From contig MCFE01000079.1 of NCBI GenBank assembly GCA_002104905.1, forward strand, positions 1-64,000: a stretch of DNA of 64,000 bases. The letters run 5' to 3'. Of the stretch, positions 44,871-54,639 are shown one piece after another. The notes under the pieces are model-generated. The model made no database searches. It saw only the letters and a program-made list of their open reading frames with translations, and had not been told where the DNA came from. A program made the position numbers and the translations under genes. Numbering within the stretch: the first letter of the stretch is position 1; each line of letters begins with the position of its first letter. This DNA comes from Basidiobolus meristosporus CBS 931.73 (taxonomy: Eukaryota; Basidiobolomycota; Basidiobolomycetes; Basidiobolales; Basidiobolaceae).

Positions 44871-45562
44871 TTAATTTGGTCCCATGGGTGGATCCAATCC
44901 AGATGAGTTGTCAAGATCCCATCTGAAGGCAGCTATAATACCAGCAGCTTGGAATAAATGACTATCTACACAACTTTGTGACAGGATCACAACAATGTTT
45001 TGCTAATCTTACACCAAAATGATGCTCATAAAATATAGCAGTGTTTGTACAGTGCTTTGCCAAGGATGGCATGGCATTGTTGCAGTTTAACACGCTTCAC
45101 AACTATCTGAGTTAATCTAACCAGCCAGTACATCCCATTACCTTATAAGGTAAAGAATTTGATGGTGACTTGACAGCCTCTTTGCAAGCCTCTGATGGCA
45201 TTATCATGGCAGTATGGCAGCCTACAGCTAGTTCTGTATAATGCCACCTTACTAAATTACCAAATGGTGTTTCCTTTTTCTACTGCCCCATGTGCAATTC
45301 ATATATTCACTGTAGTATCACCCCGGTTTAGTTGCTCATCCACAACTACCTTGGGTAATCTACATAGAATTCAAATCAAAAAATACTATGTCCTCCCACT
45401 TACTAACCTCTATAAATGTACACACCTGCTACAATTGGCATACTTCTATCACCTCAACCTTTCAGCTTTTTAGTGAGATGCTTTCAAAGTTGCCATTTAC
45501 CTTGTATTGCTGGTAACATATATCCAGAATACCCAAAAAGAACCTTTTGGTATTTAGCCAAT

Positions 45563-46296
45563 AGACTTGTTCCGTTGGATAGTGCCACATTGAGCCATGA
45601 GTGCCAAATGATGCCATAGTGTACCAGAGAGGCCAAATGAGCCTATTCTTGGCCACAGAGTGTGAAACAGAGCTTTGCATCTTCATGCAAAGTAGCCCCC
45701 GGGCTTCACCCATGATGTAGGAGAAAATCCATTTTTTGATGTTTTTTTGTGGATCAATGTTGTGCAGAATGTGTAAGAGAACAGAAGAACTGAAGACATG
45801 CATCAGGTACGCAATACCCATGGCACTCTGAATCTAGCTCCTGTGGCTTGTAGCATGTCACAAAAATGCATGGCACTATCTTAGTCCACTGGTACTGTCT
45901 GGCACTATAATTGCTTTGTATAGATCTTACTTTAGGGCTAATAATTAAATACAGTGCCAGAGAGTACCAGTGGACCAAGATAGTGCCATGCATTTTTGTG
46001 ACATGCTACAAGCCACAGGAGCTAGATTCAGAGCGCCATTAGTATTGAGTACCTGATGCATGTCTTCAATCCTTTTGTGCTCTTACTTATCCTGCACAAC
46101 ATTGACCTAAAAAAAAAGGTCAAAAAATGGATTTTCTCAAACACAATGAGTGAAACACAGGGGCAGCTTTGCATGAAGATGCAGAGCTCTGTTTCACACT
46201 CTGTGGCCAAGAATAGGCTCATTTGGCCTCCCTGGCACACTATGGCATCATTTGGCACTCATGGCTCAATGTGGCACTATCCAATGGAACAAGTCT
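45563..46296. mobile_element. palindromic non-autonomous Harbinger-like element 1 (734 bp)
   Basis: Almost the whole element is one inverted repeat, with arms of about 360 bp meeting near 45930. The ends are AGACTTGTTCC... and ...GGAACAAGTCT, and the 3-bp target duplication is AAT (45560-45562 and 46297-46299). Subterminal sequence has many TGCCA/TGGCA motifs. There is no coding potential. The termini match the 3.0-kb transposase-bearing element at 51326-54354. Confidence 0.88.
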
Positions 46297-46573
46297 AATA
46301 TATTCCTTCTCCCAAGCAAGCAAGGTCCAGTATTCTCAACACACCAAGCAAGATGGAGTAGCAAATGGATACAGTAGCAGCAGAGATCTATGTGTTCAGC
46401 TGTATGCTTGTGGTATAGCTGCTCAAGTCCCATCACAAACCACTTGATCAAAAGCTGTAGATTGGTCAAGTTGGCATTGGTAATCCACTTCTGGATTAAG
46501 ATTCCTACAATGTCCACATATCAGTCCAAATGTGTCCAATATACTCTTGGTAGAAATGGCTTCAGAAGGCCAC

Positions 46574-48309
46574 TCAAATAATACATATCCAGTTCATCCA
46601 GTCCTTGCACTTAAATTGTTGCATATGCATATGAATATTGATTGCAGCTAGTGAGAAGTACTTAGGGTAGCAGATACATTGTAATGTCTTGCCAACTCTT
46701 TCAAATTTCTCTGGTATCTCAAAGGGCTCATTTAGCTTGAAATGCCCCCTGTACAACCTGGTCATCAGTATCGGGATATTGCTGTAAAGCAAATGCATTG
46801 CTCCCAGTGGAAAGCTTTTGCACTAACATATACCCTCTATCCTAAGTATATCTGGTTTCTAATTAATTCCATATTCTGGCAAATGGCTTACAGCTTGCCA
46901 ACTTTGCTGCAATTGCATGCTGACTTTGGTACATTCTCTAGGTGTAAAGATGATGTTCTTAGTGTTGGTGTTTGGGTAAGGGTAATGTGTGTGAGTTATG
47001 GAGTAGGTCCCCTGCATCTCACACATTTGACAGCAAAACCATACATTGTGCCCAGAAAAGCCAGCTATCTTGATGGTGGCTGCAGTATCTCCAATGCAGA
47101 TAATAATATGCGCTTTTACATGACAGCCATTTGCTGTTTTCTCACTGGAAAGCATACAAACTCATCCAGCAATGGATACAGGGAGCCTTCCAGGCTAGAT
47201 GGTAATTTAGGCACAGATGCCAGTGAGACTACCATTCCATTTTGGCTCTGATACCGTAAGATAGGTGGCAGATTCATGTTGATGAGAATTAGTGGCCAGC
47301 AGAATTTGCCAGTAGAGTACTTCCTTAATGAGAATCCATCAGGTGCCAATGCAATGGCATAGTCATACATACCTTCAAAGTAGCCCTTGCTTATTAGCTC
47401 TTTGATATTCTTGCCACTTAATATATCTGGTATATTTGCACTTAGTTGATGCTGAATGCTGTACTTTATAGCTTCACAATATCTGTTGCACTGCATGAGC
47501 TTCTTTTTGTGGGGTGTTACCAGAATATATCTGGAGTGTGAACAAGGTTTTCCCCCAATGGTGGTGGATTCCTGACAACCTGGACACCTTGCAATGGTTA
47601 CATTTTCTGATGTGAATGCTATGCAACTCTTGACATGTGCTGTTATCAGGATGGTCTTTGGGCCATATGTGACAAGCATATAATGATTTTCCATTTATAC
47701 CATACACATGGTAAGTTGCATCCTAAAATGATTTGGCAAGAGATAGTAGTAAATACTCAAACCCCCCTTACTGCTATGAGTGAAAATATGCAACTTCTCT
47801 AGCCACAACATCACATCATTGACTGGTGGATGGATCACTGAGCTCACTTGACTCCATAATGTCTCCTTGCCATTTTTTTCTACAGGTGTTGTCTCATTGC
47901 ATTATGAGATTTTGCCAGGCTCATGCAGGATACTGTTGTCAAGAAAGATAGGCTCACAATCCATCAGTGAGCCTGCTTGTTAAGTGCTATTGCTCTGTAG
48001 GCCATATTAAGAAGGCAGGGGTGAGCCCAAAGATGTCACAAATTATCCTGACTCAGTTTGCACAAGGCAACAAGTATGGCCAGATGCCATTATAGAGGTA
48101 ACAAGTGGCCAGCAAGATATTGTTAGTACAGTAGTGACTGGGGAATGGTCAAACATGAACTGTGCGGCAAAACACTGGCCAGGATCCTTGTAATACTTCC
48201 TATGCTGTCTGCACGCTTCATGGCTGAAAGGCTTGCCACTATAGACACATGTTCTTTCTACTCCTCTCTTACAGCATTGAATCAAAGTAGTCTTGTCCAT
48301 GGGGCACAC
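46574..48309 (-). pseudogene. Plavaka/Tnp2-like (CACTA-type) transposase, decayed
   Basis: Minus-strand pieces in different frames read in the order of a fungal Plavaka-type DDE transposase. First is a Cys/His-rich start (48043-48309, GKPFSHEACRQHRK). Then the main block follows (47116-47694, CPGCQ, YAIALAPDGFSLRKY, CWPLILINMNLPP, SLYPLLDEF). Next comes a Cys-containing segment (46859-47155, WFCCQMCEMQG, WQAVSHLPEYGI), and then PLGAMHLLYSNIPILMTRLY (46574-46830). Stops between blocks show it is dead. Relatives cut and paste DNA transposons in fungi. The family call rests on motif order and wording remembered from that family; a profile search would decide. Confidence 0.65.
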
Positions 48310-48539
48310 ATTTTGACACTTAACAAAGTAATGCTATTATATCACTATTTGTCAATACTCATGACACTTTGAGACAGTCTTATATGTGAGACATTGCACT
48401 TACAGGAGTGTAAGAGTTAATGATGCCCACTCTAGTCAGCATTAAAAATAATGTTGTGGCACCACAAACACACATGTATGTAACACCATTCCCCCTTTGG
48501 TTTGACTTGCTTCCCCTTATATGGCTCCAAGAAATAAAG

Positions 48540-48956
48540 TATAGTTGTCTGGCTCCCAACCAAACCCTACTGCTGACAGCAGCAGAAGAATGGTTGGACA
48601 ACAGCTTGCTGTCATTCAGTGCAACAAGCAGGGCTACAACCAAAAAAGGCCCTGCAGACAGTTTGCCCACTGAAGGTAATAATGCAGACACCTCAGGCTC
48701 TCAGTCAATTAGGCAATTGGAAATCCCTGAACAGTTGCAAGCTGACCATATTGCTGAGGCAGGTGAAAATGTAGCAAAAGCAGTTGCTTCAGTTGAAGAG
48801 CAGCAAGTGGCTGTCACAACATCACTGCCACCTGTGTTACTAAGTATGTTGTCAGCTCATACCAAAGCATCAATAAGGCAATTAGGTGGAGTGGCTGATA
48901 GGACAGGTGTAATGGCCTGGAGAAATCAGGAAATAGTCCAGAAACAGGATGAGTAG
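48540..48956 (+). pseudogene. ORF2 of the Plavaka-like element, copy B, first part
   Basis: The plus-strand frame is open from 48420 to 48956; by comparison with the other copies the coding part begins near 48540. It shows LTAAEEWLDNSLLSFSATSR, then a Ser/Thr/Glu-rich region, PPVLLSMLSAHTKASIRQLG and IVQKQDE. Nothing is recognised as a domain; the composition suggests helical, partly disordered protein. It starts about 160 bp from the divergent transposase gene, and the same head-to-head order is seen again (inverted) near 54.65-54.97 kb. Together these suggest that transposase and ORF2 form one two-gene transposon. The stop at 48954-48956 is followed by further related frames. Confidence 0.5.
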
Positions 48957-49089
48957 ATAAAAGGTGTCAAGCAGTTAATATTGCAGGTGGAAAAAGTAGT
49001 ATCTTTGCTGCAAAGAAGGAACTCAAGTAGCTCAGCATCACAGCCAAGAATTGAGCTATTTGCCAATGTAACAGCAGAGGAACACCATT

Positions 49090-49198
49090 GTAGTGGGGTC
49101 ACAGTGACATCCACTGACAGATGTGCTCATTCCCATATTTTTTACTTCCCAATTTTTCTACTACACTGATATTAGTTTTATCCTATTTGTCTTACTTA
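49090..49198. repeat. 109-bp direct repeat, first copy
   Basis: TGTAGTGGGGTCACAGTGAC... is repeated with about 90% identity at 49687-49795. The two copies bracket the second part of ORF2 copy B. Confidence 0.85.
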
Positions 49199-49201
49199 GG
49201 G

Positions 49202-49575
49202 GAAAAGCAGGCAGACACATATGCACCAGCACAACATATATCAAGGAAAAATGTAGCTCAACTCAAGAAGAACATTGTCAAAGCAGCAGTAAAGGACCAG
49301 GCAGTGACAAAAGCTGGCAGCTGCCTCAGGTGCCCATCATAGTATGGACTGAGATCTTGAAACCAGTGGGAAAGAAGCATAAGGTGGCCTGCAGAGTGCC
49401 AGTAAGGGACAAGCAGGCCAAAACAGATGCATCAGAGCAGCACTTATCAAAGAGAAAACTTAGGTCAATACAAGAAGCACTTAGACAAAGTAACAGTGAA
49501 AAAGCTGGCAGTGATAAAGGAAAAGGTAAAGGGGAAAAGTCTACCCAGGCCAGAGACAGGGAAGTGTGGGAATGA
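49202..49575 (+). pseudogene. ORF2 of the Plavaka-like element, copy B, second part
   Basis: Overlapping plus-strand frames (49123-49575 and shifted ones) correspond to the minus-strand copy at 38.87-39.4 kb. Shared words are EKQADTYAP, SRKNV, KKHKVACRVPVRDKQAKTD and EKSTQARDR. It is Lys/Gln/Ser-rich and has no known domain. Copy A has about 500 bp more between the first and second parts, so this copy carries an internal deletion or rearrangement at the 109-bp repeat. Confidence 0.45.
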
Positions 49576-49686
49576 AGCTGCAGTTCTTGCCAATCAATGC
49601 CATAAGCCCAGAACAGACTGAATCCCATCATAGCCAAGAAGAATCACCAACAAGAAAATAGTTGTTTTCACAACAGTTGGAAGTGC

Positions 49687-49795
49687 TGTAGTGGGGTGAC
49701 AGTGACACCCACTGACAGAAGTGCTCATTCCCATATTTTCTACTTGCCTATATCTCTGCTACACTTATTTTAGTTTTATCCCATTTGTCTTACCT
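49687..49795. repeat. 109-bp direct repeat, second copy
   Basis: Second copy of the repeat at 49090-49198, followed by unrelated sequence. Confidence 0.85.
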
Positions 49796-50675
49796 GATCA
49801 GCACTATCCTGTAAGCTGGTTGACTATCACACCTGCTTACCTTATTGCATAAGTTATCCCTCACTTTATGTAAGATTACTAGCTGTGAGTGCTTCTATAT
49901 TAGGCATATACCTGCGCCAGTACCCATGACACATGATCAACCTGTGTCACCATCCCTACCATCTTCATACCATATATGGTATCCCTATGTTACACAGGTT
50001 TCATAATACTGATTCCTGATTGGTGGGATGTGCTGTGCCTTTTAGAACCTTCTGGCACCTACTCTGAATACTCTTAGCTCATTCTGATGTTATTACAATT
50101 TCTATTGATCTCTGGAACCTTCTGGAACACCATGATTAGTAATTACTTAGCCACTGAGAAAAGTATACAAGGGAGGCTATCCCTCAACAATAAATCAGCA
50201 TCCCTTTTATCAATATTCTGACTTGTTGATTAGTGTGATCACTGCTACCTGCTGCTACCTGAACTTCCAACCCAAGACCACAGGACACTCCCAGGAAACT
50301 GCGCTGACAGCCAACTGACCTTGGAGGCACTACTTGTGAGGAATACTCAGAGTAGGTATCTTTTATTGTATTTGATTCTTCCCCCAGTTTGTTCTTATAC
50401 AGGCAAAGATACTTTTCTGTCTTTGTAACTATTGACCACAGCTGCATTCTTATCAAGTCCCTGCTGGTGGAGTTTACAGTTGTTTTGACTTTGGAAGCTT
50501 CAGTCCTTTGTCATCTCAAAGGATGCTGAACCTAGCACATACTTTTGTTCAGATGCCAACCAAGTTGGGGATTGTAGCACAATAGTTTTCCCTTGACAAG
50601 CTTGTGGCTTTATTCCCCATCACATTAGATTAGAGACAAACCCAAGTATTCCTAGCAAGCTTTTGCCAGAGGTTA
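49796..50675 (+). other. gene-free stretch, possibly LTR-like
   Basis: No coding signal is seen. GTATAC near 50163 and AATAAA at 50189-50194, followed by C-rich sequence, are spaced like the U3-R part of an LTR read on the plus strand. I cannot find a second copy in the window, so this is only a suggestion. Confidence 0.25.
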
Positions 50676-51280
50676 TTGCACCCAGTGAACACCCCACACA
50701 CAAAACACTTGAAAAGTGTTGGACGTATCTCTCCCTTGGACTTGTACACCACCACAGCTCAGTCAGTTGAGTTACATTCCAGTGAGGTAGATAAGTTTGC
50801 AGATAAAGGCAATTTGTCTACCCTGGCCTCCACATCCTCCATTGTTGACAGAGTGAAGATCCCTCTGACAGACAAAGTAGCAATATCAAGAACTCAAATG
50901 GTCATCACAATGCCTTTGGTGGAATTCTGGAACATTAATAGGCACAACAAGGAGTTACAACACTTCTTCAAGAGCAGTGCTCAAGAAAATGCACTTGAAT
51001 ATTGCAAGGCTTTATTGCAAAGACTGGTAGAGGAGGAGCTAGACCTTGCAGTACTGGCTGAAAGCCAGGTCACATAGGAACCAGTGGATGAACAGTGGCA
51101 TAGAGCTGTAGGGTTTCCACCAAAGATGTGCAAACAGAGCATTACAGCAAAAGATACTTATTGGGTGGTGGATTTTAATGGAGATGCTTGTTCAGTGTTG
51201 GGTTGGGCTTAATGTTAGTGTAGGTTATAGGGACTTATATAGGCCAATGCAATTGGCATTGAGGTACAACTGAAGTTTCA
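50676..51280 (+). repeat. unrecognised repeat with ORF, plus copy
   Basis: The 133-codon frame 50676-51077 (LVEFWNINRHNKELQHFFKS, VEEELDLAVLAESQ) continues past a stop as EPVDEQWHRAVGF and VVDFNGDACSVLGWA. An inverted relative lies at about 56590-57040 (minus), with the same words. The beginning (TKHLKSVGRISPLDLYTTT) also occurs on the minus strand near 63.17-63.23 kb, next to Gypsy-type reverse transcriptase, so it may be part of a Gypsy element. The function is not known. Confidence 0.5.
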
Positions 51281-51508
51281 ATGGATATAAATCAATTTGT
51301 ATACATGAAACATAGAGTAATCATTAGATTTGTTCTGTTGGATAGTGCCACATAGTGCCAGCCTGTTTATGGTGCCGGATCAATCTGGCACTCTACGGCA
51401 CTATCTGGCACTATAATTTCTGCCATGATGCCAGTGGTATGATACAGTTACTGGTAATTTTACTCAATCTTACTTATGTTGCTCAGAATAGTGCTTTCCT
51501 TGCTTTAT

Positions 51509-52021
51509 TTACTCTTCATATTGCTCCAGACACATTTCTCTCAGTGGATGTCTTCTTGTGTGAACACACTGTGCATTAATAAGTATCTTAACTATTTTAC
51601 CTATTCTGCTGTTATCTCCTATATATGACTTTCCTCTGTATTTACCTGCCAATATGCTGAATCTCTTCAGATATCCAAATGTGTGCTCTACCCTTACTCT
51701 GAAATGATTAAATATCTCATTGTAGAGCTTCTGCTTCCTGCTAAGCACACCATTCCTTGGCTTCCTATAAGCTGTAATACATCCTAATCTCTGACAATCC
51801 TCTCCTATATAGGCTAAGTCTGCCATACATTTCTCCCTTCTACTGAATTCAGGATGATTCTCTACCCAGAGTGCTTTGTCATGCCTACTTCCAGCAAATG
51901 GCCCACTAAACCAGATGATGTTACCCTCAATGTCAGACAGTGCTTGAAACTTCACACAGTGTGCCTTGTACTTGCCAGAATAAAAGTGCCTCTGCCCTCT
52001 AGAAGGTCTGTTAATCCTCAC
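51509..52021 (-). CDS. Harbinger/IS5-type DDE transposase (C-terminal exon)
   Basis: The 170 residues of this minus-strand frame match the DDE_Tnp_4 / HARBI1 type of nuclease. They show RPSRGQRHFYSGKYKAHCVK, the second catalytic Asp in GPFAGSRHDKALW, a conserved DLAYIGEDC block and the catalytic Glu in RVRVEHTFGYLKRF. The frame is uninterrupted and no inactivating change is visible in it. The first Asp is expected just upstream: AIDGDLT is readable at about 52.09-52.11 kb, separated by a stretch with a splice acceptor (CTTCCCAG at about 52022). The gene therefore probably has an intron, which I could not place exactly, and the N-terminal part is not defined. It probably moves this element and the palindromic elements. 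Confidence 0.78.
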   Translation of the reverse strand: MRINRPSRGQRHFYSGKYKAHCVKFQALSDIEGNIIWFSGPFAGSRHDKALWVENHPEFSRREKCMADLAYIGEDCQRLGCITAYRKPRNGVLSRKQKLYNEIFNHFRVRVEHTFGYLKRFSILAGKYRGKSYIGDNSRIGKIVKILINAQCVHTRRHPLREMCLEQYEE

Positions 52022-52363
52022 TGGGAAGGTATGTGGTTTGAATTGATTTGGTGCAATCTGTGTTATTTATCTGATTTTTAATACATTATGGTTAAATCTC
52101 CATCAATTGCCATGTATCCCATCATTATGTTGCAAAAATCATCCGCAAACAATGCCTTGGTACTTTTATTGATGCTTTAATCATAGGTCTATAATCAAAT
52201 AGGAAATCTGCGATTGATGTGATCTGATCCATGTCAACGTGATCCAAGATGCATCATGCATAATATATGGAAAATTCAACAATCACATTAGTTTTCATAT
52301 ATATTTCATATAAGACCAGGTTAATGCCAATATACTGCTTTATAAGTATCCAAATCCATTGCT

Positions 52364-53239
52364 ATGGTCCCCATACCAAGCCTCAACTCATCTTTAGTAC
52401 AACCCAGACAAAACCCATCCCCCAGCTCACAGGTGCAGTCCGGACCAAAGAAGTTGATGTTGGATCCGTTTGAGTTCTTGCCAAATGATTTTAGTATGGC
52501 CCAAGTGTCTATGATGAGCCTTCATACAGATATTTGGGCACTACTGATTAATTTAGCAGAACTAGATACCTCAGAGAGTCAACAAAGATGGAAGAATTTG
52601 AGTAGAAAGCTGTGGCATGAGTTCTACATCAAGATGCCAGCCAATGTATGTAAAAGGATATATAACAAGACAAGTATTGAAATCAAGAATGAGCTGAGAG
52701 TGAGGGGATTTGACAAAGAAGCCACACGGGAACAATTTCTTGTGCAATTTGCACAGTACAGGCTGGATGCGTCTGTTTGTGCCTCAACTTTGGGAACCAA
52801 AGAGATTTTGAATGAGTTTTTGCCTCAAATGACTAATGTACTACATGATATATTAGTAGAGCTAAGTGGCTTCCAAGAGCAATATACACAGGACTCATCC
52901 AGGCAACAGCTCCAAAGTATCAGACAGAGGGTAAGTGAATACCTTGAGGAATCAGATGGTGAGCTTCAGGAGGAAGAATACAGACTGCAAGCAACATTGT
53001 CCAGATTGTGCCAGCACGCCTTGCTGGATTCCCTACCATCTCATGCAACCACAGCGCGCCGGTGCATGTCAGTCCAGACCGCACCAACACCCTTCACCAG
53101 AACGCCCCACGTCAAGTCAATGCGTGTCGGGTCAACACGTGTGCTTCAGAGCAAAACTACAAGAACTTGCCAAACTGCTCATTTAGAAACAAGTCCATTG
53201 GAGCGGACCAAGTTGCGTCAACATGCGGCATCACATTGA
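52364..53239 (+). CDS. second ORF of the Harbinger-like element, DNA-binding candidate
   Basis: A 291-codon plus-strand frame divergent from the transposase. The first about 35 residues may be untranslated; the protein could start at MLDPFEFLPNDF. It is mostly helical and charged, with a central region (HEFYIKMPANVCKRIYNKTS, ELRVRGFDKEATREQFLVQF) that could be a helical DNA-binding domain. It then becomes low-complexity near 53.05 kb. In PIF/Harbinger elements the second gene encodes a Myb/SANT-like partner of the transposase; I cannot see the tryptophan pattern of Myb here, so the equivalence rests on position. It probably continues into the frame at 53261-53611. Confidence 0.5.
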   Translation: MVPIPSLNSSLVQPRQNPSPSSQVQSGPKKLMLDPFEFLPNDFSMAQVSMMSLHTDIWALLINLAELDTSESQQRWKNLSRKLWHEFYIKMPANVCKRIYNKTSIEIKNELRVRGFDKEATREQFLVQFAQYRLDASVCASTLGTKEILNEFLPQMTNVLHDILVELSGFQEQYTQDSSRQQLQSIRQRVSEYLEESDGELQEEEYRLQATLSRLCQHALLDSLPSHATTARRCMSVQTAPTPFTRTPHVKSMRVGSTRVLQSKTTRTCQTAHLETSPLERTKLRQHAASH

Positions 53240-53260
53240 ACTCAGCCAAGGGCCATCTCA

Positions 53261-53611
53261 ATGCATCAAGGCGCACATGCGCGTGCCGTTTTGCCTGACC
53301 ATCAGCAAGTTACTTCTGGTGAACTGACTGATGATGACCAACATGAAGTGCCTCAACCACCAGAGCCCTTAGCAAGTAAAAGAATGCGTCAGCGCGTGGC
53401 ACTACAGGCTGGTTCAGTTGGTTCAGTTGGAGCGTTTCAGCATGGCCAAGCTGCAGCATCATACTCATCAACTAGGAGGCAAAATACTGACTACAAATAC
53501 ACAAGTAGCCAAGATGATAGTCAGCCAGGAAGTAGTATAGGTGTGCAACGTGAGTCACTACCAAATGCTTCAGTAGTAATCCCTGTGAGAAAAAAACCCA
53601 GGAGAAGATGA
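53261..53611 (+). CDS. probable 3' exon of the Harbinger second ORF
   Basis: A 116-codon frame rich in Gln, Ser and Arg, ending in a basic stretch RKKPRRR that looks like a nuclear localisation signal. It directly follows the 52364-53239 frame and is in another frame, so either an intron around 53.05-53.3 kb joins them or the gene has a frameshift. The exact splice sites are not certain. Confidence 0.4.
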   Translation: MHQGAHARAVLPDHQQVTSGELTDDDQHEVPQPPEPLASKRMRQRVALQAGSVGSVGAFQHGQAAASYSSTRRQNTDYKYTSSQDDSQPGSSIGVQRESLPNASVVIPVRKKPRRR

Positions 53612-54639
53612 TGCGATTGCTTTGAATTGCTCACATTTGTAATGATCCTGACAACCCTTTTTTTTTGCGATCCAAATCAAGCCATTGCAAATCAGTGATC
53701 ATCAAATTTTTGATATAAGTAATATCAAGGTCGTCTCACATTTGAGACAGAACCCCTATAAATAAACACCCTGCATATATATACGTCATCTGTAATACCA
53801 GTGCAGCTAATGGATCTGTTTTGCACCTACACAATTGCTTGCGTGCTAGCTATGACACCTTGTCCAATCACTAGGATCAGGGATTTACTTGCTCAATGGG
53901 CAAAATTGGATATTTGATGGCAAATCAGGTAGCTTTTTCAGTAGTCAATGAGCCAATTGGGGGCTGCCAGCTTCAGGATACTTTTGGACTAATTAACCAC
54001 TGAGATACTGTCCAATTGGAGTGAGGGTAACCAAAATGGTAAGTATCTGTGTAGTTTATAGTGTGATAAACATTTATTTTCATTTACATTACAGAAACAT
54101 ATCCAAATACCGGATTTTACCTGCCATTATAGCGGTATCTGATTGCGCACGTGATGCAAACATTATGAGTTGGCGCAATCATCCGTGCCAACCTCATTGT
54201 GTCAGATTGTGCCATAGTGTGCAAGATTGTCCCGCATAGTGCAAAATTGTCCAAGAACAATCCTGCCTTCTGGTAGCTATAATATTGCGCCTGATTGTTC
54301 TTTACAACCGCGGATTGCACCGCGCACCCTGGCACGGTACAATGGAACAAGTCTATTGAGTCAGGTAATAAGGAGTATGAAAAAAAGGAAATAGCCAATG
54401 AATGCACACAAATACAGGAGGTGATAGAGTGTCCAGGGTCTGAAAGTGAGAGAATTGGCAGAAAACCAATCCAAAGCCACTTTTGTATTGTTGTGATGAA
54501 AAGTTTTAACAAAGTTTTTTTTGTGAAATCAGTGGTGCAATTATTTTTTGACAGTCTTTGCCTGGTGTTGTGATGAAATCATCACCTCTTAGATAGAGGA
54601 CTTAGAATCTGTGATGGTCTTTTGATGCAATCATCACAA

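Larger units (their letters stand above)
44875..48380 (-). mobile_element. Plavaka/Tnp2-like DNA transposon copy B (transposase arm), interrupted by a palindromic element
   Basis: On the minus strand, 48380 to 46570 holds the decayed transposase gene. 46570 to 44875 is its long 3' region, split by the 734-bp palindromic element at 45563-46296. The same order occurs on the plus strand at 54.9-56.2, 57.06-59.33 and 59.34-61.86 kb. Its end near 44875 (CCATGGGACCAAATTA read on the minus strand) matches the ends at about 59325 and 61855. I could not define terminal inverted repeats. Confidence 0.6.
51326..54354. mobile_element. Harbinger-like DNA transposon, candidate autonomous element
   Basis: This is a 3029-bp element with imperfect terminal inverted repeats: left AGATTTGTTCTGTTGGATAG, right (reverse complement) AGACTTGTTCCATTGTACCG, both followed by GTGCCA. 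It is flanked by the 3-bp duplication ATT (51323-51325 and 54355-54357). It carries a transposase on the minus strand (51509-52021 plus an upstream exon) and a divergent second gene on the plus strand (52364-53611). This two-gene layout is known from PIF/Harbinger elements. Subterminal TGCCA/TGGCA repeats are dense at the left end. The termini match the three palindromic 734-735 bp elements nearby. Confidence 0.8.

Noticed and set aside
46742-47251. 169-codon plus-strand frame
   Set aside because: It is the antisense of the decayed transposase, whose minus-strand motifs are recognisable and recur in other copies.
49100-49800. CRISPR-like array from the 109-bp repeats
   Set aside because: Only two repeats, long and with a coding-like spacer, in a fungal transposon; CRISPR is not plausible.
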